Assembly (NCBI GenBank): GCA_964444465.1
Contig: CAYUGZ010000014.1
Span: forward strand, 1 to 19,636
Length of the DNA: 19,636 bases
DNA from: JACPNE01 sp964444465
Lineage (GTDB): Archaea; Nanobdellota; Nanobdellia; SCGC-AAA011-G17; JACPNG01
Direction of reading: 5' to 3'
Shown here piece after piece: positions 6,598 to 13,837 of this stretch. Made by a program: the position numbers and the translations under genes. The first letter of the stretch is position 1. Each line of letters begins with the position of its first letter. Below the pieces are notes generated by a model. That model saw nothing but the letters and a program-made list of their open reading frames with translations, did no database searches and was not told the origin of the DNA.

Positions 6598-6783
6598 TTA
6601 CTTTTGTAAGAATTTTTCATTATATTTTTCTTGTAATTCAGAATTATTCTCTAATGATATATTCAATTTTTGTATATAACCTGCATGATGCTTTGAATAA
6701 TGGATCTCCATTGTTTGTGCATCTATATTAGGTTCTAATTCATTAAACTCATATCCTAAATCTTCTTGTTTATGTTCTACCAT
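6598..6783 (-). pseudogene. Truncated Fe/Mn superoxide dismutase, N-terminal part only
   Basis: A 61-residue frame that clearly matches the N-terminal helical hairpin of iron/manganese superoxide dismutase: YEFNELEPNIDAQTMEIHYSKHH, including the first metal ligand His (H28) and the gateway His and Tyr equivalents. Full enzymes are about 200 residues; the other three ligands (His, Asp, His) and the whole alpha/beta domain are absent. The DNA right after the stop is already the promoter of the next gene, so this is not a simple frameshift. The ATG at 6783 is preceded by a perfect GGAGGTGAT; a TTG at 6810 is less likely. It is the last gene of the redox operon. It cannot dismutate superoxide by the known mechanism. 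A decayed remnant is most likely; a retained small hairpin protein is possible. Confidence 0.7.
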
Positions 6784-6786
6784 ATT

Positions 6787-6795
6787 ATCACCTCC
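6787..6795 (-). promoter_or_regulatory. Shine-Dalgarno site of the SOD fragment
   Basis: GGAGGTGAT, a full match to the 16S rRNA tail, with seven bases between GGAGG and the ATG at 6783. It selects that start over the TTG at 6810 and suggests the fragment is, or recently was, translated. Confidence 0.75.
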
Positions 6796-6835
6796 AATAA
6801 CTAATTTCAATTTAAATGATATTATAAAAATATTA

Positions 6836-7486
6836 CTATTTTCTAATTTTATTTTTAGTTATAAATACAGAGATGATAGTTGTTATAGAAATTAAAATAG
6901 AGATTATTATCATTCTTATTACAATGTCATAAAAAAATTGTGTTGGAAATAAAACAATTAAATTATCTATCTCTGGATTTAATTGCCATAGATTATTATC
7001 AAAAAGAATTAAATGAAAATTTACAAATAGACTATCGAAATTTGAACTCACGATTAAAAATAATGTAATGATGAAAAATATTGTTAAGATACTACCTAAC
7101 ATTAAAGAATTAAGAAATATGTTAATTTTTTTAGTTTTATAATAATAAATTAAAATTAAAAAAAATAAAATGATTAGTATAAAAAGTAGTTTTATTGAAC
7201 TATTAATTAAATTTTTAACGTCTTTTAGATGTGTTTTTTCTTTTTGATCAAAAAAATTTGTAGTAAGTTCTTTATCGTTTATAAAATAATTAAATAAGTT
7301 ATTTACTTCTAATTTAACAATGTCTTTTGAAAAATGATTGTAAATTTCGTTTTTTTCGAATTCTTTTTCATAAAAATCTAAATCAAAAACTACTAACCTA
7401 AAACCTATTAAAAATATTAAAAGTGGAATAATTGCAATTATTAAAAAATTAAATTTATTTTCCTTTTTTATTATTTTTTTCTTCAT
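6836..7486 (-). CDS. DUF1461 (TIGR01906-type) integral membrane protein
   Basis: A 216-residue protein with four hydrophobic spans (about 13-34, 97-116, 124-147, 186-210). The extracytoplasmic stretch between spans 1 and 2 carries EFEKNEIYN and FFDQKEKTHLKDVKNLI, and the loop between spans 3 and 4 carries FHLILFDNNLWQL and LIVLFPTQFFYDI. These match the DUF1461 family, whose members share the F-x-x-x-E-x-x-H-L-x-D-V-K motif and a W...P...FP...FF.D loop. No function is known for the family. It follows the zinc-ribbon gene with a 32-base overlap and is in the same operon as DsbA and the cupredoxin, pointing to an envelope redox or metal role by association only. Confidence 0.85.
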   Translation of the reverse strand: MKKKIIKKENKFNFLIIAIIPLLIFLIGFRLVVFDLDFYEKEFEKNEIYNHFSKDIVKLEVNNLFNYFINDKELTTNFFDQKEKTHLKDVKNLINSSIKLLFILIILFFLILIYYYKTKKINIFLNSLMLGSILTIFFIITLFLIVSSNFDSLFVNFHLILFDNNLWQLNPEIDNLIVLFPTQFFYDIVIRMIIISILISITTIISVFITKNKIRK

Positions 7487-7601
7487 CTTTTTCCAAAATT
7501 AAGTTTCCAACATAATTACATTTTTTACATTCATATTTACCAAAATGTCCACCCATATATAACATTATTTTATTAGATTTACATATAGGACATATCTTCA
7601 T
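7455..7601 (-). CDS. 48-residue zinc-ribbon protein
   Basis: A short frame (MKICPICKSNK...YECKKCNYVGNLILE...) with two CxxC knuckles, CPIC (4-7) and CKKC (25-28), 17 residues apart: a one-domain zinc ribbon with a charged Lys/Glu tail. Its ATG overlaps the stop of the preceding gene as ATGA (7601-7598), and its end overlaps the DUF1461 start by 32 bases in a different frame. That packing strongly supports a real, translationally coupled gene. The domain probably binds Zn(II) and could contact protein or nucleic acid; nothing more specific can be said. Confidence 0.72.
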   Translation of the reverse strand: MKICPICKSNKIMLYMGGHFGKYECKKCNYVGNLILEKDEEKNNKKGK

Positions 7602-8062
7602 TTTTTATATTTAATTAAATAACCTAAGAAAATTCCAAATATTAATGATCCTAAAATGATCAGATTATTCTTAGAATTATTTTTTCCTTCTACCTCTAAA
7701 TTGAATTCTGTTCCAACTTTTTTACCATCAACATCAAACTGTACTTTTATTTCATATTCTCCTTCAAAAGGAAAATTATAAGTTAAGGATAAAGCTCCAG
7801 AATTATCTTGATATGTATTTGGATTAGAGAACAAAACACTATCCTCATAAGATACTCTTAACCAGGCATCTAAATTTTTTACTCTTTCTCCAGTTGTTCT
7901 ATTTTCTATATAAAACACTATTGCTGTTGATTTATCTGTCTTTACAACATCATCTATTTTTGCAAATTCTATTCTATAATCTCCAACTTCTTTTCCTTCT
8001 CCTTCCAAATGAGCAAAAGTTAGAGGTATAAAAAATAAGAAAATAATGAGATATAATCTCAT
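7598..8062 (-). CDS. Exported Ig-like (YtkA/FixH-like) protein with C-terminal membrane anchor
   Basis: A 154-residue protein. A signal peptide (MRLYLIIFLFFIPLTFA, cleavage after residue 17 leaving HLEGEG) leads into a beta-rich domain of about 105 residues. The domain has the pattern of YtkA/FixH-like sandwiches: IVFYIENRTTGERV, then LDAWLRVSY, then LSLTYNFPFEGEYEIKVQF. A membrane helix (about 132-150) and short basic tail close the protein. Such domains occur in copper-handling and cytochrome-oxidase assembly proteins, and in extracellular domains generally. The mature N terminus exposes a His, which in secreted copper proteins can be a ligand, but this is speculation. It starts in an ATGA overlap with the cupredoxin stop and ends in an ATGA overlap with the zinc ribbon. 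Confidence 0.68.
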   Translation of the reverse strand: MRLYLIIFLFFIPLTFAHLEGEGKEVGDYRIEFAKIDDVVKTDKSTAIVFYIENRTTGERVKNLDAWLRVSYEDSVLFSNPNTYQDNSGALSLTYNFPFEGEYEIKVQFDVDGKKVGTEFNLEVEGKNNSKNNLIILGSLIFGIFLGYLIKYKK

Positions 8063-8481
8063 TCTACTATTAATGTTCCCCTCATACCACCATGTCCACT
8101 ACCACATTGGACATTACAAAAGAAATTGAATGTTCCTGTTTTATCAGCTACAAATTCTACATTAACTGTTTTTCCAGGTACTAAATCTTTGTTACTAACT
8201 CCAAATTCAGGGATAGCAATACCATGGGCAACATCTACACTTTCAATATTTAATTTAACTGTGTCTCCTTTGTTAACTGTTATTGTATCAGGAACAAATT
8301 CCCATTGTTTAGCAGTCATAGTAAACTCTTTTACATTACCAGTAGAACCTATGACCTCATTACTTCCACTACTTTCTTCTATTGGCTGTACAATTTGTGT
8401 GGGTGCTACACTAGATTCTTGTTGAGTACAAGCACTTATTAGAACTAAACTAAATATTAAAAAAATAAAACTCTTTTTCAT
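8059..8481 (-). CDS. CuA-type cupredoxin lipoprotein (cytochrome oxidase subunit II-like)
   Basis: A 140-residue secreted copper protein. The N terminus is a lipoprotein signal, MKKSFIFLIFSLVLISAC, with lipobox ISAC and acceptor C18. A Ser/Glu/Pro-rich linker follows, then a cupredoxin domain (about 50-140). It holds every side-chain ligand of a binuclear CuA centre: H86 (DVAHGI), C122 and C126 with H130 and M133 in FFCNVQCGSGHGGM. Subunit II of terminal oxidases and nitrous oxide reductase use this site for electron transfer. Here the domain stands alone, with no transmembrane hairpin and no oxidase subunit I nearby, so it may be an electron carrier, a copper chaperone or an oxidase subunit encoded apart. 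Strong GAGGTGAT ribosome site; second gene of the operon. Confidence 0.9.
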   Translation of the reverse strand: MKKSFIFLIFSLVLISACTQQESSVAPTQIVQPIEESSGSNEVIGSTGNVKEFTMTAKQWEFVPDTITVNKGDTVKLNIESVDVAHGIAIPEFGVSNKDLVPGKTVNVEFVADKTGTFNFFCNVQCGSGHGGMRGTLIVE

Positions 8482-8486
8482 AAATT

Positions 8487-8494
8487 ATCACCTC
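8487..8494 (-). promoter_or_regulatory. Shine-Dalgarno site of the CuA gene
   Basis: GAGGTGAT upstream of the ATG at 8481, inside the 27-base gap after the DsbA gene. It supports internal-gene translation within a polycistronic message. Confidence 0.65.
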
Positions 8495-8508
8495 ATTATT
8501 TCTTTATT

Positions 8509-9387
8509 TTAAAAGTTTGAATCTATCAATTGTTGGAATACACTAAATGGTTGGGCCCCACTTATTAATTGTCCATTAACTGTGAATCCTGGAGCTCCTC
8601 TAACCCCTGCAGCGGAACCATCTCTCAAATCTTGTTCTATAACAGATTTATACTTTCCTGAGCTTAAACATTCTTTAAATTGATCAATATTCATCTCAAC
8701 TTGAGTAGCATAATCTACTAGATTATTCTCTCTAAAACTAGGTGAATTTTCAAATAATAAATCATGATATTCCCAAAACTTTCCTTGTTCATTAGCACAC
8801 TCTGCTGCTTCTGCAGCTGTTTGAGCACTAAAATGGATATTTCTTAAAGGAAAATGTTTATAGATAAATTTAACTTTTCCAGTGTTTATATATTGTTGTT
8901 CTATTGAAGGAAAAGTTTGTTGAACAAATTTTCCACAAAATGGGCATTCAAAATCAGAATATTCTACAATAGTCACTGGAGCATTAGGATCTCCTTTTAC
9001 TTTTTCATTAGATTCTATATCAAGATTAAGAGTTGAAGATCCAGTTATTGTGCTTGAATTAGGATCAGAACCTCCAGAAAAAAATTTATAACCAAAAACC
9101 ACTACAACTATTAGAATAATTGAGATAGCTGAATATTTTAATAAATTACTTCTTCTATCTTGTTTATCTTGAGATTCTATTTTTTGTCTTTCTTCTTCTT
9201 CTTTATTATGTCTCTTTAATAATTTTCTTTCATGTTTACTAAGATTAGAATTATCTTGATTATTTTGAGTATGTTCAGATAATGTATCATCTACATTAAC
9301 TTTTTCTTCGTTATTGTTTTCTTCTTCTTTATACTCATCTTCTTTATGTTCATCTTCTCTATGATTATTTTCTTTATGTTCTTCCAT
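8509..9387 (-). CDS. Membrane-anchored DsbA-like thiol oxidoreductase with charged cytosolic tail
   Basis: A 292-residue protein. Residues 1-82 are highly charged and low-complexity (Glu, Lys, Asn, His), with His at 4, 9 and 14. A single membrane helix (84-103) leads to a thioredoxin-fold DsbA domain (about 130-292). The active site is FECPFC (C148, C151), followed by a helical insertion and a cis-Pro loop RGAPGFTVNG. A second Cys pair (in AAECANE and FKECLSS) is also found in both domains of the tandem DsbA at 16248-17798 and may form a structural disulfide. It should catalyse disulfide formation or exchange outside the membrane, recycled by VKOR. A TATA box (ATATATAAAT) lies 27 bases upstream; it is the first gene of the copper/redox operon, 27 bases before the CuA gene. 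Confidence 0.9.
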   Translation of the reverse strand: MEEHKENNHREDEHKEDEYKEEENNNEEKVNVDDTLSEHTQNNQDNSNLSKHERKLLKRHNKEEEERQKIESQDKQDRRSNLLKYSAISIILIVVVVFGYKFFSGGSDPNSSTITGSSTLNLDIESNEKVKGDPNAPVTIVEYSDFECPFCGKFVQQTFPSIEQQYINTGKVKFIYKHFPLRNIHFSAQTAAEAAECANEQGKFWEYHDLLFENSPSFRENNLVDYATQVEMNIDQFKECLSSGKYKSVIEQDLRDGSAAGVRGAPGFTVNGQLISGAQPFSVFQQLIDSNF

Positions 9388-9410
9388 TTTTTATTTTTAA
9401 GAAAATCTCA

Positions 9411-9420
9411 ATATATAAAT
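9411..9420 (-). promoter_or_regulatory. TATA box of the DsbA-CuA operon
   Basis: On the plus strand ATATATAAAT, centred about 27 bases from the DsbA ATG at 9387; likely the single leaderless promoter for the six-gene operon. Confidence 0.55.
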
Positions 9421-9599
9421 CTTTTCTTATTTGATTAAAATAAAATAAATAAAATTTTATTAAATATTCAGAAATAATTTGAAAATTTGTCAATTTTTGT
9501 TATAACACTATATTTTTAATCAAATTTAGCGAAAAAAGAGTAATTTTACATAAAATGTTTATTATACTTGTAAAACTACAAATATCTTATAGTGAATAC

Positions 9600-9604
9600 G
9601 AGGT
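9600..9604 (+). promoter_or_regulatory. Shine-Dalgarno site of the helical protein
   Basis: GAGGT six bases before the ATG at 9611. A possible TATA element (TTTATTATAC, near 9560) would give a leader of about 25 bases, unlike most first genes here. Confidence 0.5.
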
Positions 9605-9610
9605 TAATCA

Positions 9611-10240
9611 ATGAATATAAGAACTAGAATCGGAAAAGGAATTTCTAATCTTTTTAATCAAAGAAGTAATGATGAGAGTGGACCAAGAGATGGAATAGAA
9701 AACAGATTAGTTGTAGATAAAGACTCAATGAAAAAAGGGAGTATAGAAAGATTAAAGATAAGATTGATTAAGGATATAGGAACTTTAGATAGTATTGATC
9801 TTCACACTGCAGAAATAGAGAATAATGCAGAAAGGTATTATGAGGCATTATCAGGTTATGAAGAATTAATAGAATTTTATGTAGATTATATGGGTAGAAG
9901 TAAATTAAAAAATTCTAAAATGCCAAAAATAGATGATAAGCCAAGTGAAGAACTTATTCATATCTTAACTGCCTTTTTACAAGTTTTATCTTTAAGGTAT
10001 GGTCATGCTGAAGAAATAAGAAAAGAAGGGATAGTTAAATCAAATCTTTCAGAATATGAAAAAACAGACTTTGATAAGAAACTACAAAAACTAACTTCAA
10101 GTAGAAAATTAGGGTCAGAGTTTATCCAATATCATAAAGATCAAGGAAGAAGATATGCTGAGATGGGATTACATGAAGAACTTGATGCATTAATAAATAA
10201 ACATAAAAATGTTTATAAAGCATATAGAAATTTAAGTTAA
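9611..10240 (+). CDS. Soluble alpha-helical protein, unknown function
   Basis: A 209-residue protein without signal peptide or membrane span that I do not recognise. A Lys/Arg-rich N terminus (MNIRTRIGKGISNLFNQRSN) is followed by almost entirely helical, charged sequence: IENNAERYYEALSGYEELIEFYVDYM, a Lys/Pro linker (about 97-110), an ELIHILTAFLQVLSLRYGHAEEI helix, and a C-terminal helical part with EFIQYHKDQGRRYAEMGLHEEL. The layout suggests a helical bundle; similar organisation is seen in structural or adaptor proteins, but no motif supports a function. It stands alone between divergent and convergent neighbours and has its own ribosome site. Confidence 0.7.
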   Translation: MNIRTRIGKGISNLFNQRSNDESGPRDGIENRLVVDKDSMKKGSIERLKIRLIKDIGTLDSIDLHTAEIENNAERYYEALSGYEELIEFYVDYMGRSKLKNSKMPKIDDKPSEELIHILTAFLQVLSLRYGHAEEIRKEGIVKSNLSEYEKTDFDKKLQKLTSSRKLGSEFIQYHKDQGRRYAEMGLHEELDALINKHKNVYKAYRNLS

Positions 10241-10298
10241 ATTAATTATTGTTTTTGAATTCTTTATGAATCTCTACAAATTCTTGATAATTATAGAA

Positions 10299-12500
10299 CT
10301 AATGTTTAATATTATAATATTTCATTAATAAAGAACTTAATACAACAGATAATGAACTAAAAGCCATTGCTCCTGCAGCTACCATTGGATTTAATAAAAA
10401 TCCATAAAATGGATATAAAATTCCAGCAGCTATTGGAATTCCAGCTGAGTTATAAATAAATGCCCAAAATAAATTTTGCTTTATTTTTTTGATGGTATAT
10501 TTGCTTAAAGAGATAGCATTTACAACATCCCTTAAATCATCTTTAACTAAAATTATTTCTCCAGTTTCTATTGCTATATCTGTTCCTGATCCTATAACTA
10601 TTCCTAGATTTGATTGTGCTAACATTGGAGCATCATTAATTCCATCCCCAACTGCTCCAACTATTCTTCCCTTATCTTGTAATTTTTTAATTTCATTAGC
10701 TTTATTTTGTGGAAGAACTTCAGCTAAAACATTTTTAATATTAAGTTGAGAAGCAATAGCTTGTGCTGTTTTTGTGTTGTCTCCAGTTATTATCATAACT
10801 TCTTTGTTTAAATTGATTAAAGAATTAACAGCCTCTTTTGATTCTTCTTTTAGTGTATCCATCACAGCTATTAATCCAATAACTTTTTTGTTAATGGCTA
10901 AGATCATAACAGTTTTCCCTTCACCTTCTAACAATAAAAGTTTTTTTTCTACTTCTTCAAAATTAATTTTATTATCAAACATCAATCTTTTATTACCAAA
11001 TAATATTGTTTTACTTAAATAACGAGCTTGTATTCCTTTTCCAGGGAATACTTTAAAGGAATGAGCTCTTGGAATCCTTATTTTTTCACTTAAAGCTTTG
11101 TTAATAATAGCTTCTGCTAAAGGATGTTCAGAACCTTTTTCAACTATAGCTGCTAATTTCAAAATATTTTGATTTTTTATTTTTATTATATCTGTAACTT
11201 CAGGCTTGCCTTTTGTTAATGTTCCAGTTTTGTCTAAGATTATAGTATCAATTTTATGTGCTTTCTCAAGAGCTTCTGCATTTTTTATTAAAATTCCATT
11301 CTCTGCACCTTTACCAGTTCCAACCATTATTGCAGTAGGGGTTGCTAATCCTAAAGCGCAAGGACATGCTATTATTAATACTGCAACAAAATTTAACATA
11401 GCAAAAATAAATTTAGGATCAGGACCAAATACAATCCATACAATAAAAGTAACAATTGCGATTATTAATACACTTGGAACAAAGATACTTGAGACTTTAT
11501 CTGCTAATCTTTGTATAGGTGCTTTCGAACCTTGAGCTTCTTCAACTAATTTTATTATTTGTGATAAAACTGTGTCTTTACCTATTTTAGTTGTTCTTAT
11601 TTTTAACAATCCATCTTTGTTTATTGTTGATCCAATAACCTTAGAATTTTTAGATTTTTCTACAGGAATAGATTCTCCAGAGATCATAGATTCATCTACT
11701 GAAGAATGTCCTTCTAAAACTATTCCATCTGTAGGAATTTTTTCTCCAGGTTTTACTAATAAAATATCTTTAATTTTAACATTTTCTAAATTAATAATTA
11801 ATTCTTTATTATTTCTTATTATTGTAGCTGTTTTAGGTTTTAATCCAATTAATTTTTTTATTGAATCGGAAGTATGACTTTTAGCTCTAGACTCTAAATA
11901 TCTTCCTAAGATAATTAATGTTATAATCATGGCAGAAGTATCATAATAAACAGAAGCTGCAACCCCTGCTCTATTTATTATTGAAGGGATAAAAGTTGCA
12001 ATTAAACTATAGATGTATGCAGCAGAAGTCCCCATAGCTATTAATGTGTTCATATCAGAAGTTTTATTTTTTAATGCAATCCAAAATCCTTTATAGAATT
12101 GCCAACCAACATAAAATTGAACTGGGGTTGTTAATAAAAATAATATAATAAACATTATTTGTTGAGGGATTTGATTTATTAAAATAAAAGAAGTATTGAA
12201 TGTCCCAATGAATATTAATACAGTTAAAATTAAACTAATAATAAGTTTTTTTCTTAATTCATTAACTTCTTTATTTTTTGTTTGTTCTATCTCTTCTTCT
12301 TTTACAACTTCATAACCTAAACTTTTTACTACTTCATTTATTTTATCTTCAGAAATATTTTCATTAAAATCTATTGAAGCTTTTTCAGTTGCATAGTTAA
12401 CTACAACTTTATTCACTCCTTCAATATTAGAAAGAGCTTTTTCAATACTTAAAGCACAAGAAGCACAATGCATCCCTCTAATTTTGAAGTCTTTTTTCAC
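10299..12500 (-). CDS. copA: CopA-type Cu(I)-exporting P1B-ATPase
   Basis: A 733-residue heavy-metal ATPase that drives Cu(I) out of the cytosol. In order: one HMA metal-binding domain with GMHCASC (C12, C15); membrane helices; the actuator domain with SGES (274-277); the intramembrane CPC (379-381); DKTGTLT phosphorylation site (D423); SEHPLAEAI in the nucleotide domain; GDGINDAPM hinge; last two helices with FIYNSAG and MAFSSLSV. The Tyr-Asn and Met-Ser-Ser residues in those helices are the signature of the Cu(I) subgroup. Length is at the short end because only one HMA domain is present. The start is GTG, preceded by an AT-rich TATA-like stretch (12522-12533) and no ribosome site. Divergent from the membrane pair at 12611-13380. 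Confidence 0.96.
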   Translation of the reverse strand: MKKDFKIRGMHCASCALSIEKALSNIEGVNKVVVNYATEKASIDFNENISEDKINEVVKSLGYEVVKEEEIEQTKNKEVNELRKKLIISLILTVLIFIGTFNTSFILINQIPQQIMFIILFLLTTPVQFYVGWQFYKGFWIALKNKTSDMNTLIAMGTSAAYIYSLIATFIPSIINRAGVAASVYYDTSAMIITLIILGRYLESRAKSHTSDSIKKLIGLKPKTATIIRNNKELIINLENVKIKDILLVKPGEKIPTDGIVLEGHSSVDESMISGESIPVEKSKNSKVIGSTINKDGLLKIRTTKIGKDTVLSQIIKLVEEAQGSKAPIQRLADKVSSIFVPSVLIIAIVTFIVWIVFGPDPKFIFAMLNFVAVLIIACPCALGLATPTAIMVGTGKGAENGILIKNAEALEKAHKIDTIILDKTGTLTKGKPEVTDIIKIKNQNILKLAAIVEKGSEHPLAEAIINKALSEKIRIPRAHSFKVFPGKGIQARYLSKTILFGNKRLMFDNKINFEEVEKKLLLLEGEGKTVMILAINKKVIGLIAVMDTLKEESKEAVNSLINLNKEVMIITGDNTKTAQAIASQLNIKNVLAEVLPQNKANEIKKLQDKGRIVGAVGDGINDAPMLAQSNLGIVIGSGTDIAIETGEIILVKDDLRDVVNAISLSKYTIKKIKQNLFWAFIYNSAGIPIAAGILYPFYGFLLNPMVAAGAMAFSSLSVVLSSLLMKYYNIKH

Positions 12501-12577
12501 ATTATTAATAATAAATAAGTCTAAATAAATTTATTGTATCCTCTTCTAATAGTTATTCAATTTAAGTGGTTAACAAT

Positions 12578-12588
12578 CTATTTAAAGA
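12578..12588 (+). promoter_or_regulatory. TATA box of the membrane protein pair
   Basis: CTATTTAAAGA centred about 28 bases before the ATG at 12611. Its position is the main reason for preferring that ATG over the GTG at 12566. Confidence 0.5.
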
Positions 12589-12610
12589 AAAAAATAATAA
12601 TTATCAAGAA

Positions 12611-13081
12611 ATGGCAGATCCACTTATAGGTATTCATGCTGCAGTTGGCGAGATAGGGGTATTAGCATTTCTATGGGTTTTTGTTGAATTGATTAATCCA
12701 AGTAAAGAAAGAATAAAAAGAGCTAAGATAATAGCTTTAATTGGTGTTATATTTTTATTTGCTTCTTGGTTTGTAGGTGGTTATTATTATGTGGATGTTT
12801 ATGGTAGTGAAGTCAAACCTTTAATTAAAGAAGGTCCAGCACCCTGGGCACATAGTGTTATAACAGAAACAAAAGAACATGTATTTTTATTCTTGCCATT
12901 TTTATCACTTTTAACATTAGGGATGATTCATAAATATGAAAAAGATTTAATTAAAAATAAAGATGCAAAATTTTCTTTGTTATTATTATCAGGATTGGTT
13001 GTTTTAATTGGATTGTCTATGGCTGGAATGGGCTACTTAATATCAACAGGATTTAGGGTTGCTCTGGAGGCTGCAGTATGA
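12611..13081 (+). CDS. Four-span membrane protein with conserved-looking histidines, unknown
   Basis: A 156-residue integral membrane protein counted from the ATG (MADPLIGIHAAVGEIG); a GTG at 12566 would add 15 hydrophilic residues. Four hydrophobic spans are visible: LIGIHAAVGEIGVLAFLWVFVEL, IIALIGVIFLFASWFVGGYYYV, VFLFLPFLSLLTLGMI and FSLLLLSGLVVLIGLSMAGMGYLI. Histidines at 9 (first span) and at 81 and 90 flanking the third span (WAHSVITETKEHVF) could ligate haem or copper, as in small cytochrome b or CopD-like proteins, but I cannot assign a family. It lies divergent from copA, suggesting a metal-related job. Its stop overlaps the next gene's ATG as ATGA, so the two products are probably made together. 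Confidence 0.7.
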   Translation: MADPLIGIHAAVGEIGVLAFLWVFVELINPSKERIKRAKIIALIGVIFLFASWFVGGYYYVDVYGSEVKPLIKEGPAPWAHSVITETKEHVFLFLPFLSLLTLGMIHKYEKDLIKNKDAKFSLLLLSGLVVLIGLSMAGMGYLISTGFRVALEAAV

Positions 13082-13380
13082 ACATTAATGTTAAATCTCT
13101 TACACAATCAACAACTTGGACTATTATTTTAATAACTATTCTTACTATTTGGAGTGAGCTCTCAAAACCATTTAAAGGATTTTTAACAAATTTTAGTGGG
13201 CATCATTGGGTTACAAAAGGGATATTTTCTTTAGTTTTTTTTATAATTTTATATTTTATATTATCAAAAATTTATGAAGATTCTTTAGATGTTAAAAAAG
13301 AAACTTATTATGTTGTTGGGGCAACAATCCTAGGAGGGTTGATTATCTTTATATTTTTTGTAGAACATTTCTTTTCATAA
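13078..13380 (+). CDS. Three-span small membrane protein coupled to the preceding gene
   Basis: A 100-residue membrane protein, unrecognised. Spans at about 13-27, 48-64 and 79-96. A loop motif GHHWVTKG (41-48) places a His pair at the membrane edge, and another His sits near the C terminus (FFVEHFF). GGAGG lies seven bases before the ATG and the start overlaps the upstream stop (ATGA), so translation is coupled. With the 156-residue partner it could form a heterodimeric seven-span membrane unit with several possible haem or copper ligands; this is inference from gene arrangement and histidines only. The last six bases overlap the convergent VKOR gene. Confidence 0.68.
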   Translation: MNINVKSLTQSTTWTIILITILTIWSELSKPFKGFLTNFSGHHWVTKGIFSLVFFIILYFILSKIYEDSLDVKKETYYVVGATILGGLIIFIFFVEHFFS

Positions 13381-13836
13381 TTTTTTTAGTAAGTATAAAA
13401 CAATTAAGAACATGATTACTATTAATACATCTAAGACAACACAAAATAAACATATAGTATACAAAATAAATAATTCTACATAAACTAAATATGCAGAGAA
13501 TAGAATGGAGAATATTAAGATAGATAATAAAATTAACAATATATTATGATTGGCCAACTCTAATTTAAGCAAATTTAATTTCTTATCTTTAATTAGAAAA
13601 TATGTTAAGAATAACATAAAAACAAATGTTAACGATCCTAGTAATGCCACTGGAATTCCAAATAATTCTGAATACTCACTTTGGTTTACTGTATGACAGT
13701 CAAATGTTTCTGAGATATCACAAAAACCTTCTCCAGCATCATCATAATGTAGAGTAATTAAATATGAAGAGGTTGCTATAGCTAATAATTCTAATAACAC
13801 TAAAAAATACAATAACTTTTGTTTTAAATTATCCAT
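13375..13836 (-). CDS. VKOR-family quinone-linked disulfide oxidase
   Basis: A 153-residue four-to-five-span protein of the vitamin K epoxide reductase family. The loop after span 1 carries the Cys pair C39...C47 (GFCDISETFDCHTVNQSEYSE), including the conserved Ser-Glu-Tyr-Ser stretch before GIPVALLG. The active CxxC (C129, C132; YTICLFC) is in the last helices. In bacteria and archaea lacking DsbB such proteins oxidise DsbA-like partners and pass electrons to quinones; three DsbA domains are encoded in the window. No thioredoxin domain is fused. It starts one base after the doxX stop with no ribosome site, implying translational coupling. Its neighbour DoxX is also a quinone-linked candidate. 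Confidence 0.93.
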   Translation of the reverse strand: MDNLKQKLLYFLVLLELLAIATSSYLITLHYDDAGEGFCDISETFDCHTVNQSEYSELFGIPVALLGSLTFVFMLFLTYFLIKDKKLNLLKLELANHNILLILLSILIFSILFSAYLVYVELFILYTICLFCVVLDVLIVIMFLIVLYLLKKL

Positions 13837-13837
13837 T

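Noticed and set aside
9388..9610. Possible small RNA or CRISPR-like structure in the AT-rich gap
   Set aside because: No repeated unit, no C/D-box pair and no stable hairpin seen by eye; it appears to hold only the two flanking promoters.
10241..10298. Possible hairpin terminator between the convergent helical-protein and copA genes
   Set aside because: The inverted similarity around TGAATTC is too short and interrupted to call.
10489..11877. Several plus-strand open frames opposite copA
   Set aside because: They are antisense shadows of a strongly conserved ATPase with no promoters or ribosome sites.
12566..12610. GTG start for the four-span membrane protein
   Set aside because: It would precede the TATA box at 12578-12588 and add a hydrophilic extension; the ATG at 12611 fits the local leaderless pattern. 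Not fully excluded.
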